32,458 bases of DNA from positions 1 to 32,458 of the forward strand of contig NZ_ANPE02000121.1 in assembly GCF_000328305.2 (NCBI RefSeq). Direction: 5' to 3'. The notes under the pieces were generated by a model. That model did no database searches. It saw nothing but the letters and a program-made list of their open reading frames with translations, and was not told the DNA's origin. The stretch comes from Arthrobacter crystallopoietes BAB-32. Its GTDB lineage: Bacteria > Actinomycetota > Actinomycetes > Actinomycetales > Micrococcaceae. Shown piece after piece: positions 10,360 through 19,280 of the stretch; the stretch's first letter is position 1, and each line of letters begins with the position of its first letter. The position numbers and the translations under genes were made by a program.

Positions 10360-10752
10360 ATGACCGCCAACCTGGAAGCGGCGGTGGCGATTCCCGGCGA
10401 GGATTTCTCCCGGGTCTCGCTCACCCCGTCCGCGGTCGAGCTGCTGCAGAAACTCTGGGACCTGCACGGGCCGCTGATGTTCCACCAGTCCGGCGGCTGC
10501 TGCGACGGGTCGTCCCCGATGTGCTACCCGGCGGGCGACTTCATCACTGCCGAAGCCGACGTACTGCTGGGCACCTTCAGACTGCCAAACCGCGGCGATC
10601 TGGAGTTCTGGATGTCGCGCGAGCAGTTCGAATACTGGAAGCACACGCACCTGACGGTGGATGTGGTCGACGGACGCGGCAGCGGCTTCTCGGTCGAGGC
10701 GCCGGAAGGCAAGCGGTTCCTGATCCGCTCCACCCTGATCGACGCGAACTGA
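10360..10752 (+). CDS. DUF779 protein, partner of aldehyde dehydrogenase
   Basis: A 130-aa soluble protein. The conserved motif HQSGGCCDGSSPMC (His42, Cys47, Cys48, Cys55) is the hallmark of DUF779 and looks like a metal or redox site. The length equals the family norm. It begins three nt after the aldehyde dehydrogenase stop with little ribosome-site sequence, so it is probably translated by coupling. The biochemical role of DUF779 is not established to my knowledge; its near-constant linkage to this ALDH type implies a role as maturation factor, metallochaperone or subunit. Confidence 0.9.
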   Translation: MTANLEAAVAIPGEDFSRVSLTPSAVELLQKLWDLHGPLMFHQSGGCCDGSSPMCYPAGDFITAEADVLLGTFRLPNRGDLEFWMSREQFEYWKHTHLTVDVVDGRGSGFSVEAPEGKRFLIRSTLIDAN

Positions 10753-10768
10753 CCCGTAATACCAGCGA

Positions 10769-10801
10769 GGGCGGCCGGTCCATGAAAACCGGCCGCCCTT
10801 T
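10769..10801 (+). terminator. Rho-independent terminator of the aldehyde dehydrogenase-DUF779 unit
   Basis: An 11-bp perfect GC-rich stem (GGGCGGCCGGT 10769-10779; ACCGGCCGCCC 10788-10798) with an 8-nt loop is followed by TTT. It starts 17 nt after the DUF779 stop. It is the clearest terminator in the window. Confidence 0.85.
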
Positions 10802-10905
10802 CGCCTGCGCTACTGCTTCCGTGCGCAGCCGTGCGACGGCGGCGCGCACCTTTTCACGCGTCGCATTTGGTGCTTTCATAAAGTGGGGGTCAGGGTAGAC
10901 CAACG

Positions 10906-11028
10906 ATGGAGCAGGCAGTGGAAACGCAACTGCACGAAGATTCCCGTTCCTCTCCCACCCCGGATCCGGTACCTCAAGCTAGACGTTTCACCTCCTCCAT
11001 CCACGGCGCCTGCCGGGTGTCGCCATGA
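10906..11028 (+). CDS. Possible 40-codon leader ORF overlapping the debranching-enzyme start
   Basis: ATG at 10906 opens a 40-codon frame (MEQAVETQLHEDSRSSP...) whose TGA at 11026-11028 overlaps the ATG of the debranching enzyme (ATGA). The downstream gene has only a weak ribosome site (GGGTG), so translating this ORF could deliver ribosomes by coupling. I recognise no domain. Codon use is less G/C-ended than the neighbours (GAA, CAA, GTA, CCT, AGA occur), which argues for a regulatory or chance ORF. A candidate -10 (TAAAGT 10879-10884) lies upstream. This could be coincidence. Confidence 0.3.
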   Translation: MEQAVETQLHEDSRSSPTPDPVPQARRFTSSIHGACRVSP

Positions 11029-13184
11029 CCACCTGGAGCGGGGAGAATACGGCCGGCTCCGCCGGCGAAGGCGCGGTGACGCTGCTCGAGGGAACGTCCT
11101 TCTGCATCTCGTTTGCCAACGGGGACATGAATCCCGAGCGCCCGCACGGCTTTTTCTACCGCGATACCCGGTTCGTCTCGGACTGGCTGCTCACGATCAA
11201 CGACCGTCCGGTCGAGCCGCTCGAAGCCATCGTCTTCGAACCCTACAACGCGGTCTTCATCGGTCGCGCCGAGCGCACGGACGGGCTGGCGGACAGCCAC
11301 CTGCTGGTCGAGCGGCGCAGGAGCATCAACCTTGGCATCCACGAGGAAGTGACTGTCTCCAACTACTCCCGCGAGCCGGCAGCCTGCGAGCTGCAGCTGA
11401 CAGTGGGGGCGGACTTCGCCGATCTGTTCGAGGTGAAAGCCGGCCTGAAGCAGGTCACCCATGCGCAGGGGGCGCAGCTGGTGGCGGACAACCTGGTCGT
11501 GGAATCCGAGGGCCTGCCGATGCGGGCCAGGCTCATCGTGGCCGCGGAAGGCGCCGAGATCGCCGGCAACCGCATCAGCTACAGCATGATCATCCCGCCG
11601 CAGGGGAACTGGACGGCGGCCATCACCGCGCTGCCGGACATGGACAGCAGCCTCTCCGTCGACGAGTTGGCCCAGCCGCGCCAGCAGGTGCACTCGTCGC
11701 TGCCCGAAGAACGGCTGATGGAATGGCGCCGGAACGCCCCGCTGGCTCAATTGCAGAACCAGGACTTCGAAAAGGTCCTCGACCAAAGCCAGGCCGACCT
11801 CGGCTCGCTGCGGATTTTCGACCCCGACCATCCCGGCCGGGTCGTGGTCGCGGCCGGGTCGCCGTGGTTCATGGCCCTCTTCGGCCGGGACTCGCTGCTG
11901 ACGTCCTTCATGTGCCTGCCGCTCGACCCGTCCCTGGCGCTGGGAACGCTGCAGACCTTGGCCGAGCGGCAGGGCACGGAGGTGGATCCGCGCAGCGAAG
12001 AACAGCCTGGCAAGATCCTGCACGAGGTCCGGTTCGGAGCCAGCGTCGGCCAATTGCTTGGCGGAGACAGTGCCTACTATGGCTCGATCGATGCGACGCC
12101 CCTCTTCGTGACGCTTGCCGGAGAGTTGACCCGCTGGGGCTTCTGGCCGGAGGTCCAGGGATCCCTGATGCCCGCCGTCGACCGGGCCCTGGAGTGGGTC
12201 ACCCGGTACGGCGACATCGACGGCGACGGTTTTGTGGAGTATGTCCGGGCCACCGAGAAGGGCCTGCTGAACCAAGGCTGGAAGGACTCCTGGGACGGCG
12301 TCAACTTCGCCGACGGCAGGCTGGCTGCGGCGCCGATCGCCCTCTGCGAGGTCCAAGGCTACGTCTACTCGGCCTACATCAGCCGCGCGCTGATGGCGCA
12401 GTGCGCCGGGGAGGCCGGCCTTGCCGCCGAGTGGGGCGAGCGTGCCGCCGCGCTGAAGAAGGAGTTCAATGAGCGGTTCTGGCTCGAGGACCGCGGCTGG
12501 TTCGCAATCGCGCTGGACCAGGACAAGCGTCCGGTGGATTCCTGCGCTTCGAACATGGGCCACTGCCTGTGGAGCGGCATCGTCGACAACGACAAGGCGG
12601 AACGCGTGGCCAAACGGTTGATGTCGCCCGAGATGTTCTCCGGCTGGGGCGTGCGCACACTCGCCACCGACATGGGCGCCTACAACCCGGCGAGCTACCA
12701 TAACGGCTCGGTCTGGCCGCACGACAACGCCCTGATCGCCGCCGGATTGATGCGCTACGGCTTCATGGACGAGGCCCTGCAGATCGCCGGCGGACTGTTT
12801 GCCGCAGCCACCGCGTTCGGCGGACGCTTGCCCGAGCTGTTCTGCGGCTTCGACCGCAGGGCCTACCCCATGCCGGTCCCCTACCCCACCTCCTGTTCGC
12901 CCCAGGCATGGGCGGCAGCTGCCCCGGTGCACCTGATGCGGGTCATGCTCCGGTTCGACCCGTGCATGACCCACCACGGGCTGTGGCTGGCACCGCAGAT
13001 TCCCGAGGAAATCGGGACGGTACAGGTCTCCAACATCCCGTTGGCCGGCGCCCGTATCTCGGTGCGGGTGGCGGACGGCACAACCGAGGTCGAGGGAATC
13101 CCCGAGTCCATCAGGCTGCACCGCGCACCGCGCAAACCCCTGGCCGACCTGCTCGACGTCTACGCCGGCCGGCCCAAGCCCTAG
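11025..13184 (+). CDS. Amylo-alpha-1,6-glucosidase / glycogen debranching enzyme family protein
   Basis: 719 aa in two parts. The N-terminal beta-rich domain (about residues 15-210) has the wording LLEGTSFCIS, RPHGFFYRDTRFVSDW and ERRRSINLGIHEE typical of the debranching-enzyme N-terminal (GDE_N_bis) fold. The (alpha/alpha)6 domain (about 240-690) carries SPWFMALFGRDSLLTS, DIDGDGFVEY, NQGWKDSWDG and NGSVWPHDNALIA, where catalytic acids are expected among the Asp and Glu residues. The family hydrolyses alpha-1,6 branches or related gluco-oligosaccharides; several members have no proven substrate. There is no signal peptide, so it is cytoplasmic. The ATG at 11025 overlaps the stop of a possible leader ORF. 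A glycosyltransferase follows after 14 nt. Confidence 0.88.
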   Translation: MTTWSGENTAGSAGEGAVTLLEGTSFCISFANGDMNPERPHGFFYRDTRFVSDWLLTINDRPVEPLEAIVFEPYNAVFIGRAERTDGLADSHLLVERRRSINLGIHEEVTVSNYSREPAACELQLTVGADFADLFEVKAGLKQVTHAQGAQLVADNLVVESEGLPMRARLIVAAEGAEIAGNRISYSMIIPPQGNWTAAITALPDMDSSLSVDELAQPRQQVHSSLPEERLMEWRRNAPLAQLQNQDFEKVLDQSQADLGSLRIFDPDHPGRVVVAAGSPWFMALFGRDSLLTSFMCLPLDPSLALGTLQTLAERQGTEVDPRSEEQPGKILHEVRFGASVGQLLGGDSAYYGSIDATPLFVTLAGELTRWGFWPEVQGSLMPAVDRALEWVTRYGDIDGDGFVEYVRATEKGLLNQGWKDSWDGVNFADGRLAAAPIALCEVQGYVYSAYISRALMAQCAGEAGLAAEWGERAAALKKEFNERFWLEDRGWFAIALDQDKRPVDSCASNMGHCLWSGIVDNDKAERVAKRLMSPEMFSGWGVRTLATDMGAYNPASYHNGSVWPHDNALIAAGLMRYGFMDEALQIAGGLFAAATAFGGRLPELFCGFDRRAYPMPVPYPTSCSPQAWAAAAPVHLMRVMLRFDPCMTHHGLWLAPQIPEEIGTVQVSNIPLAGARISVRVADGTTEVEGIPESIRLHRAPRKPLADLLDVYAGRPKP

Positions 13185-13198
13185 CAGGGAGCAACACC

Positions 13199-14251
13199 AT
13201 GCGCATTGGAATCGTCGCCCCACCGTGGATCCCCGTTCCCCCGTCAGGCTACGGCGGCATCGAAGGGGTGGTCGACTCGCTCGCCAGGGAATTCACCATG
13301 GCCGGGCACGACGTGCGCCTGGTGGGGGCCGAGGGAAGCACCTGTCCGGTAGAACGGATCCCCGGCGTGCCGGCGCGGAAACTCACCGTCCTGGGTGCGA
13401 ACGTCGACGAACTGGCCCACGCGGTCCTGGCGCACGAGGCGCTTTCCGACGTCGATATTATCCACGACCACACGCTCGCCGGCCCCTTGTCGCGCCACCG
13501 GCCGCCCGGCATCCCGCTGGTCACCACCGCCCACGGACCGCTGACCGGGGCGTTCCGCACGCTCTACCGGGCCATCGCGTTGCATGCGCCGCTGATCGCC
13601 ATCTCCCGGCACCAGGCCGTGACTGCGCCCGAGGTGGCGGTGCGCCAGGTCATCCACCACGGCATCGACGCCTCCACCGTTCCAGTGGGCGGCGGCGACG
13701 GCGGCTACGCCTGCTTCCTGGGCCGTATGCATCCGGACAAGGGCCTCCAGCAGGCCATTGAAATAGCCCGTGAGGCCGACATCCCGCTGCGCATCGCCGC
13801 CAGGATGCTGGGAGCGTGCGAATGTGAATACTTCGACTCGGTCATCAAGCCCCTGATTCAGCCGCCGGTCGAATTCCTCGGCGAACTGAGCACGGCGGAA
13901 AAATATGAGCTCCTCGGCGGCGCCGTGGCGCTGCTGAACCCCATCCAGTGGCCGGAACCGTTCGGCATGGTGATGATCGAAGCCATGGCCACCGGCACCC
14001 CGGTCATCGCGACGCTGCGGGGTTCCGCGCCCGAAATTGTCGAAGACGGTACCACCGGCTTCCTCCGCAGCGGCAACCGCCAACTGGCCGCAGCGCTCCA
14101 GCAGGCCGGAACGCTGGACCGTGCACGCTGCCGGCAGGTCACCGAAACCTATTTCAGCGCCGCACGCATGGCCGAGGAGCACCTGCGGCTCTTCGCCGAC
14201 GTAGCCGGCCGGCGCGTCCGCGGTTCTGCCAGTCCGGTCGGCGCCGCCTGA
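13199..14251 (+). CDS. GT4-type glycosyltransferase
   Basis: 350 aa with a GT-B fold. The N-terminus MRIGIVAPPWIPVPPSGYGG has the glycine-rich acceptor loop, IIHDHTL lies midway, and the C-terminal nucleotide-sugar site has EPFGMVMIEAMATGTPVI, the E-x7-E motif of retaining GT4 enzymes, followed by GSAPEIVEDGTTGFL. Donor and acceptor are unknown. I placed the start at ATG 13199 with GGGAG upstream, 14 nt after the debranching-enzyme stop, because homology-like sequence begins exactly there. The pairing suggests a shared role in making and trimming an alpha-glucan or a glucosylated compound. Confidence 0.88.
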   Translation: MRIGIVAPPWIPVPPSGYGGIEGVVDSLAREFTMAGHDVRLVGAEGSTCPVERIPGVPARKLTVLGANVDELAHAVLAHEALSDVDIIHDHTLAGPLSRHRPPGIPLVTTAHGPLTGAFRTLYRAIALHAPLIAISRHQAVTAPEVAVRQVIHHGIDASTVPVGGGDGGYACFLGRMHPDKGLQQAIEIAREADIPLRIAARMLGACECEYFDSVIKPLIQPPVEFLGELSTAEKYELLGGAVALLNPIQWPEPFGMVMIEAMATGTPVIATLRGSAPEIVEDGTTGFLRSGNRQLAAALQQAGTLDRARCRQVTETYFSAARMAEEHLRLFADVAGRRVRGSASPVGAA

Positions 14252-14319
14252 GCACGCACCCTGCGGCCGCCCGCAACGCCTTGTAGTCCGCGCGCCACCG
14301 CGCCACCGCGCCGCCCGCC

Positions 14320-15204
14320 TCAGCCCGCGAGGACCTGGACCAGGACCTCCTCGCCCAGCAGGCGCATGGCCGGGTTGTCGTCCGACGCCGACAGCAGGGC
14401 CGTGGCCATCGACAGCGCCCAGCCGCGCGCCCGCCGCCAGGTGGCCGCATCAACCGGCGCAGCATCATTGACCCGGTGCTGGAAGATGCGCCGGCCCGCC
14501 TCGTCGAAGACCAGCCAGGCCGCGGCGAGATCCGTGGCCGGATCCCCCGCGGTCAGGTCGCCGAAATCGATCACGGCCGCAAGCCCGCCGCCAGCCAGGA
14601 TGAGGTTCTCCGGATGCAGGTCCCCATGCAGCCAGATCGGCGGGCCCTGCCACGGCGGCGTGTCGCGCAGGTCCGGCCACAGCCGCTCCACTTCGCCCCT
14701 GTAAGGAATGAGGCCGGTTGCAAGCCGTGCCCGGACATGCTCGTCCCGGCTGGCCAGCGGCACACCGCGGACGGGGTTGTACGGGGCGTCGGCCGGAGCC
14801 GGACGGTGGAAGGCCGCCACGAAGGCTCCAAGGTCCGCCGCTGCCTGGCGCCGCTCCCCCACGGGGACGCGCGCCGCCGTCGTACCTTCAATCCACGGCA
14901 CCACGGACCACGGCCGGGGAAACAACGACGACGGTCTGCCGCACCGCAGCGGGGCCGGCGTGGCGATGCCCAGACCCGCGGTCAGCTGGGGCAGCCACTG
15001 CTGTTCGTGCTGCAGCAGCGGCACCGCCGCTTCCCGGCGCGGCAGCCGCACCGCCAGCCCGCGGCCGAGGCGGAACATCGCGTTGTCCCAGCCATTGGGC
15101 GCAAGCTGCAGCGGCAGCGACGCCAGATCCGGCGCCTGCCCGGCCAGCAGCCGGCGCACCAGCGGCACGGTGATGTCGATGTCGGCGGCGGGCATGAGGG
15201 CCAT
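14320..15204 (-). CDS. Aminoglycoside phosphotransferase (APH)-fold small-molecule kinase-like protein
   Basis: 294 aa with APH-family motifs: NGWDNAMFRLGRGLAVRLPR (nucleotide loop and Lys/Arg strand), catalytic loop HGDLHPEN at 193-200 with Asp195, and metal-binding VIDFGDLTAGDPATDL with Asp213. This matches environmental APH-like proteins annotated as aminoglycoside phosphotransferases or homoserine-kinase-like. Real resistance is not implied, and many members phosphorylate metabolites. ATG codons at 15204 and 15195 are both possible; GGCGGG lies at 15205-15210, too close to the first and better spaced for the second. It lies 95 nt downstream of gatB with a hairpin between, so it may be a separate unit. 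Convergent with the glycosyltransferase gene. Confidence 0.82.
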   Translation of the reverse strand: MALMPAADIDITVPLVRRLLAGQAPDLASLPLQLAPNGWDNAMFRLGRGLAVRLPRREAAVPLLQHEQQWLPQLTAGLGIATPAPLRCGRPSSLFPRPWSVVPWIEGTTAARVPVGERRQAAADLGAFVAAFHRPAPADAPYNPVRGVPLASRDEHVRARLATGLIPYRGEVERLWPDLRDTPPWQGPPIWLHGDLHPENLILAGGGLAAVIDFGDLTAGDPATDLAAAWLVFDEAGRRIFQHRVNDAAPVDAATWRRARGWALSMATALLSASDDNPAMRLLGEEVLVQVLAG

Positions 15205-15221
15205 CCCGCCATTAAACCCCG

Positions 15222-15258
15222 GCTGCTCCGGCTTGGCGCTGGACCAAACCGGAGCAGT
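15222..15258. repeat. Long hairpin between gatB and the APH-like gene
   Basis: The arms 15223-15236 and 15244-15257 pair over 14 positions with one C/A mismatch (CTGCTCCGG...CCGGAGCAG) around a 7-nt loop. On the minus strand it follows gatB and is trailed by GGGGTTTAAT. It may weaken read-through from gatB or act as a 5' structure for the APH-like message. The T-run is too short for a textbook terminator. Confidence 0.45.
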
Positions 15259-15299
15259 AGCGGGCGGTTCTGCCGGAGTAGAAACCCGGGGGCCGGGCG

Positions 15300-16814
15300 C
15301 TAGCCCTGGACGCCGAGCCGTTCGAAGATGAGCTCGCGCACCCGGCCGGCGTCGGCCTGGCCGCGGGTGGCTTTCATGACGCCGCCGACGATGGCGCCGG
15401 CGGCCTGGACCTTGCCGCCGCGGATCTTCTCGGCCACGTCCGGCTGGGCGGCGAGGGCGGCGTCGATCGCCTCGAGCAGCGGGCCGTCGTCGGACACGAC
15501 CGCGAGGCCGCGCTTTTCGATGACTTCCTCGGGCGTGCCTTCGCCGGCGAGGACGCCGTCCAGCACCTGGCGGGCCAGCTTGTCATTGATCTTGCCGGCC
15601 TGGACCAGCTTGTCCAGCTCGACGATCAGCTCGGGGCTGACGCCGACGTCTACCGGATCCACTTCGGCTTCCTTGGCACGGCGCGAGATTTCGCCCATCC
15701 ACCACTTGCGGGCGACGGCGGCGGAAGCACCTGCGGCGATCGTGTCCTCGATGGCGTCCATCACGCCTGCATTGACGACATCGCGGAACTCGGCATCGGA
15801 GTAGCCCCACGCCGCCTTGAGCCGCTTGCGCCGCTCGGCCGGCGGCTCGGGCAGGCGGCCGCGCAGTTCCTCGATCCACTCCGGCGTGGTCACCACGGGC
15901 ACCAGGTCCGGCTCCGGGAAATACCGGTAGTCATCCGCATCCGACTTCGGACGGCCGGAAGTGGTGGACCGGGTGTCCTCATGCCAGTGCCGGGTCTCCT
16001 GGGTGACCTTCTGGCCGGCGTCCAGGACGGCCGCGTGGCGCTGGATCTCGAAGCGGACCGCGCGCTCCACCGAACGCAGCGAGTTCACGTTCTTGGTTTC
16101 GGAGCGGATGCCGAATTCCGTGGTGCCCTTGGGCATCAGCGAGACGTTGGCGTCGCAGCGGACATTGCCGCGCTCCATGCGGGCATCCGAGACGCCGAGG
16201 TTCTTGACGATCTCGCGGATGGCGGCAACGTAGGCACGGGCCAGCTCCGGTGCACGGGAGCCGGCGCCGACGATCGGCTTCGTCACGATTTCCACCAGCG
16301 GCACACCGGCGCGATTGTAGTCCACCAGCGAGTACTCGGCACCCTGGATGCGGCCCGTGGCGCCGCCCATGTGCGTGAGCTTGCCGGCGTCCTCCTCCAT
16401 GTGCGCGCGCTCGATCTCGACGCGGAACACCTCGCCGTCCTCCAGCTCGATGTCCAGGTAGCCGTCGTAGCAGATCGGGTCCTCGTACTGCGAGGTCTGG
16501 AAGTTCTTCGGGGTGTCCGGGTAGAAGTAGTTCTTCCGGGCGAAGAAGCAGGACTCCGCGATCTTGCAGTTGAGGGCCAGGCCGATCATGATCGAGTACT
16601 CGACCGCGGCCTTGTTGACCACCGGGAGCACGCCCGGCAGGCCGAGGTCCACCGGGGAAACCGCGGTGTTCGGCTCGTCGCCGAACACGTTCGGGGCGGC
16701 GGAGAACATCTTGGTCTTCGTGTTGAGCTCCACGTGGACCTCGAAGCCGAGCACAGGGTCGTACTTCTCCATGGCCTCGTCGAAGGACAGGATTTCATCC
16801 GTAACAGCGGTCAT
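15300..16814 (-). CDS. gatB: Asp-tRNA(Asn)/Glu-tRNA(Gln) amidotransferase subunit B
   Basis: 504 aa. GatB binds the misacylated tRNA and activates the acyl group with ATP; with GatA and GatC it makes Gln-tRNA(Gln) and/or Asn-tRNA(Asn). Marks are [18 protein letters not shown] at the N-terminus, the [10 protein letters not shown] cradle motif, Asp-rich metal-site context in [42 protein letters not shown] and the C-terminal Yqey/tail domain ending in [11 protein letters not shown]. The start ATG at 16814 overlaps the gatA TAA (TAATG) and has AGGAG upstream; an upstream in-frame GTG would lie inside gatA and is rejected. Confidence 0.97.
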   Translation of the reverse strand: MTAVTDEILSFDEAMEKYDPVLGFEVHVELNTKTKMFSAAPNVFGDEPNTAVSPVDLGLPGVLPVVNKAAVEYSIMIGLALNCKIAESCFFARKNYFYPDTPKNFQTSQYEDPICYDGYLDIELEDGEVFRVEIERAHMEEDAGKLTHMGGATGRIQGAEYSLVDYNRAGVPLVEIVTKPIVGAGSRAPELARAYVAAIREIVKNLGVSDARMERGNVRCDANVSLMPKGTTEFGIRSETKNVNSLRSVERAVRFEIQRHAAVLDAGQKVTQETRHWHEDTRSTTSGRPKSDADDYRYFPEPDLVPVVTTPEWIEELRGRLPEPPAERRKRLKAAWGYSDAEFRDVVNAGVMDAIEDTIAAGASAAVARKWWMGEISRRAKEAEVDPVDVGVSPELIVELDKLVQAGKINDKLARQVLDGVLAGEGTPEEVIEKRGLAVVSDDGPLLEAIDAALAAQPDVAEKIRGGKVQAAGAIVGGVMKATRGQADAGRVRELIFERLGVQG

Positions 16815-18334
16815 TAGTTGGCTCCTGACATGGTTTCGGCTGCGGCCAGGTCCGGGGCCTGGGCCAGCAGCGGCCCGCCCCACTTCTCTTCCAGCAGCGA
16901 TTCAAGCACGTGGCCCGCCCGGTACAGCCGGGCATCTTCGCGGGCCGGGGCGAGGAACTGGATGCCCACGGGCAGCCCGTCCGCCAGGCCGCCGGGCACC
17001 GAGATGCCGGGCACGCCGGCGAGGTTGGCCGGGATGGTGGCGACGTCGTTCAGGTACATGGCCAGCGGATCGTCCAGCTTCTCGCCCAGCTTGAACGCCG
17101 TGGTCGGCGCCGTCGGAGAAATCAGCACGTCGGCCTTCGCGAAGGCGGCATCGAAGTCCCGCTGGACCAGGGTGCGGACCTTCTGCGCCGAGCCGTAGTA
17201 GGCGTCGTAGTAGCCGGCCGAGAGGGCGTAGGTGCCCAGGATGATGCGCCGCTTGACCTCGTCGCCGAAACCGGCGGCGCGGGTCGCGCCCATGACGCGC
17301 TCGATGGTCATCGGGCCGTCGGCGGGCAGCACCCGCTGGCCGTACCGCACGCCGTCGAACTTGGCCAGGTTGGAGGAAGCCTCGCTCGGCATGATCAGGT
17401 AGTAGGCACCGAGTGCGTAACGGAAGTTCGGGCAGGAAACCTCCACGATCTCCGCTCCTGCGCCGCGCAGCAGCTCAAGGGATTCGTCGAAGCGCGCCTG
17501 CACTCCGGCGTCGTACCCTTCACCCTGCAGCTCGCGCACCACGCCGATCCGCAGCCCGCGCACGTCGCCGGTCCGCGCCGCCTCGGCGAGCGAACCGACC
17601 GGGTCCGTCAGGGACGTGGAATCGTGCGGATCGTGGCCGCCGATGACCTCGTGCAGCAGCGCCGAGTCCAGCACCGTGCGGGAGACCGGGCCGATCTGGT
17701 CCAGCGAGGACGCCATGGCGATCGCGCCGTACCGGGAGACGCCGCCGTAGGTCGGCTTCACGCCCACCGAACCGGTGACCGAAGCGGGCTGGCGGATCGA
17801 ACCGCCGGTGTCCGTGCCCAGGGCCAGCGGCGCTTCGAATGCTGCCACCGCCGCCGCGGAACCGCCGCCGGAGCCGCCGGGGATGCGGCCCAGGTCCCAG
17901 GGGTTCCGGGTGGGGCCGTAGGCCGAGTGCTCGGTGGACGAGCCCATCGCGAACTCATCCAGGTTGGTCTTGCCGAGCATCGGCATCTTCGCCGCGCGGA
18001 TCTTCTTGATCACGGTCGCGTCGTAGGGGCTCATCCAGCCCTCGAGGATTCTCGAACCGGCCGTGGTCGGCTGGCCCACCGTGACAATCAGGTCCTTGAT
18101 AGCGATCGGCACGCCGGCCAGCACGGGCAGCTCTTCGCCGGCGGCGCGGGCCTTGTCCACGTCCGCGGCAACCGCCAGCGCTTCCTCGGTGTTCACGTGC
18201 AGGAACGCGTTGACGTTGCCGTCGACCTCGGCGATGCGGTCCAGATGCGCCTGGGTCACCTCGACGGAGGAGACGTCCTTGGCAGCCAGCATTTCGGCCA
18301 GCCGCGCGGCGCTGTGTCGGGTCAGTTCACTCAT
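16814..18334 (-). CDS. gatA: Asp-tRNA(Asn)/Glu-tRNA(Gln) amidotransferase subunit A
   Basis: 506 aa, an amidase-signature glutaminase that supplies ammonia to GatB. The Ser-cisSer-Lys triad is visible as Lys80 (VPIAIKDLI), Ser155 (PGGSGGGSA) and Ser179 (GTDTGGSIR), each one residue from the positions known in the Staphylococcus aureus enzyme. Length is normal. The start is ATG at 18334; its ribosome site GAGGAG is contained in the last codons of gatC, four nt away, giving a tight C-A-B operon order. Confidence 0.97.
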   Translation of the reverse strand: MSELTRHSAARLAEMLAAKDVSSVEVTQAHLDRIAEVDGNVNAFLHVNTEEALAVAADVDKARAAGEELPVLAGVPIAIKDLIVTVGQPTTAGSRILEGWMSPYDATVIKKIRAAKMPMLGKTNLDEFAMGSSTEHSAYGPTRNPWDLGRIPGGSGGGSAAAVAAFEAPLALGTDTGGSIRQPASVTGSVGVKPTYGGVSRYGAIAMASSLDQIGPVSRTVLDSALLHEVIGGHDPHDSTSLTDPVGSLAEAARTGDVRGLRIGVVRELQGEGYDAGVQARFDESLELLRGAGAEIVEVSCPNFRYALGAYYLIMPSEASSNLAKFDGVRYGQRVLPADGPMTIERVMGATRAAGFGDEVKRRIILGTYALSAGYYDAYYGSAQKVRTLVQRDFDAAFAKADVLISPTAPTTAFKLGEKLDDPLAMYLNDVATIPANLAGVPGISVPGGLADGLPVGIQFLAPAREDARLYRAGHVLESLLEEKWGGPLLAQAPDLAAAETMSGAN

Positions 18335-18338
18335 GTTC

Positions 18339-18635
18339 CTACTCCTCGTCCAGAATGGCGGGGACCTTGAAGCGGCCGTCGGCCGAATCCGGTGCGCCGG
18401 AAAGGGCCTGCTCGTTGGTCAGCGTCTCGCCGACAACGTCCTCGCGGAAGACATTGGTCAGCGGAATCGGGTGCGATGTGGCCGGCACGTCGTCGCCGGC
18501 GGCCTCCTGGACGGATTTGATCGAGTCAACGATGACATCGAGTTCGCCGGCCATCCGGTCCAGCTCAGCATCGGTCATCTCAATGTGGGCCAGCCGCGCC
18601 AAATGCGCCACGGCCTCACGGTTGATCTCAGACAT
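18339..18635 (-). CDS. gatC: Asp-tRNA(Asn)/Glu-tRNA(Gln) amidotransferase subunit C
   Basis: 98 aa, the small helical clamp that stabilises the GatA-GatB complex. The N-terminal [20 protein letters not shown] helix and the C-terminal [12 protein letters not shown] tail are the two conserved blocks of the family. The start is ATG at 18635 with AGGGAG upstream. First gene of gatCAB; a TAGACT -10 lies 37-42 nt upstream. Confidence 0.95.
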   Translation of the reverse strand: MSEINREAVAHLARLAHIEMTDAELDRMAGELDVIVDSIKSVQEAAGDDVPATSHPIPLTNVFREDVVGETLTNEQALSGAPDSADGRFKVPAILDEE

Positions 18636-18671
18636 GAGTCTCCCTGTGAATGGTTTGGGTGTTCTCGAACC

Positions 18672-18677
18672 AGTCTA
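18672..18677 (-). promoter_or_regulatory. Putative -10 element (TAGACT) of gatCAB
   Basis: TAGACT on the minus strand, 37 nt before the gatC ATG, gives a leader of about 30 nt. It matches TAnnnT and repeats the hexamer seen at 5799. No clear -35 is present. Its presence suggests gatCAB is not simply read from the GNAT gene. Confidence 0.4.
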
Positions 18678-18723
18678 CTTCTTGGCAGCTGCCCTCCCCC
18701 GACCGTCCGGGCACGCGCGCCCT

Positions 18724-19224
18724 TCAGCCCGCCAGTTCCTTGACGAAGACCAGCAGGCCGATGTCCTCGCCCGGCACGGACCAGTCCCGCTCCGGAGCGC
18801 GGACAAACCCGAGCGACTCATACAGCCGGTGGGCGCCGGCCATGTTGTCCACGCTGGTCAGGCTCACCGTGTGGACACTGTCCAGCGTGCGCGCGTAGTC
18901 CACAATGGCCTGCACCAAGGCCCGGCCGACGCCGCCGCGCTGCAACTGCGGATCCACGGCCAGCATCCGGAACTCAAGTTCGCCGGCCCGCGCAATGTCC
19001 GAGTACGCCTCCCCTTCCAGCGACAGGGCCACGGAGCCCGCGACGCGCCCGTCCACTTCGGCCACCCAGACAATCGCGTGCTCGGCACGGTGGGCAACGT
19101 CACCCAGCGTCTGCAGGTATTCATCCTCTTCGCGCAGGTGTCCGCCGGCCAGGTACGCCTGCTGCGTAATTCGGGCGACGTCGTCGTAATCAGCCGCAGT
19201 GGCGGGGCGGATGGTAATGCTCAT
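18724..19224 (-). CDS. GNAT-family N-acetyltransferase
   Basis: 166 aa with the GNAT fold: MSITIRPATAADYDDV opening strand, LEFRMLAVDPQLQRGGVGRAL (motif A; the QRGGVG loop binds the acetyl-CoA pyrophosphate) and NMAGAHRLYESLGFVRAPER (motif B). The acceptor substrate is unknown. The ATG at 19224 has only a distant AAAGGA, so expression may be low. Same strand as gatC, with an 88-nt gap that contains the gatC promoter candidate. Confidence 0.88.
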   Translation of the reverse strand: MSITIRPATAADYDDVARITQQAYLAGGHLREEDEYLQTLGDVAHRAEHAIVWVAEVDGRVAGSVALSLEGEAYSDIARAGELEFRMLAVDPQLQRGGVGRALVQAIVDYARTLDSVHTVSLTSVDNMAGAHRLYESLGFVRAPERDWSVPGEDIGLLVFVKELAG

Positions 19225-19280
19225 GAAGCGGCAGCGGTCCTTTGGGAGTCGGGGAAAGTACGACGGCGGTCGTCAGCCTT

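Noticed and set aside
10974-13223. 749-codon open frame antisense to the debranching enzyme
   Set aside because: Composition-driven antisense frame in GC-rich DNA; no recognisable domain, while the opposite strand encodes a clear family member.
14291-14312. Tandem CGCGCCAC repeat (2.75 copies) between the glycosyltransferase and APH-like genes
   Set aside because: Very short and low-complexity in a GC-rich convergent gap; no evidence of function beyond chance slippage.
14320-15204. APH-like gene as an antibiotic-resistance determinant
   Set aside because: The catalytic motifs are shared by many metabolic kinases, and there are no mobile-element or resistance-cassette features nearby.
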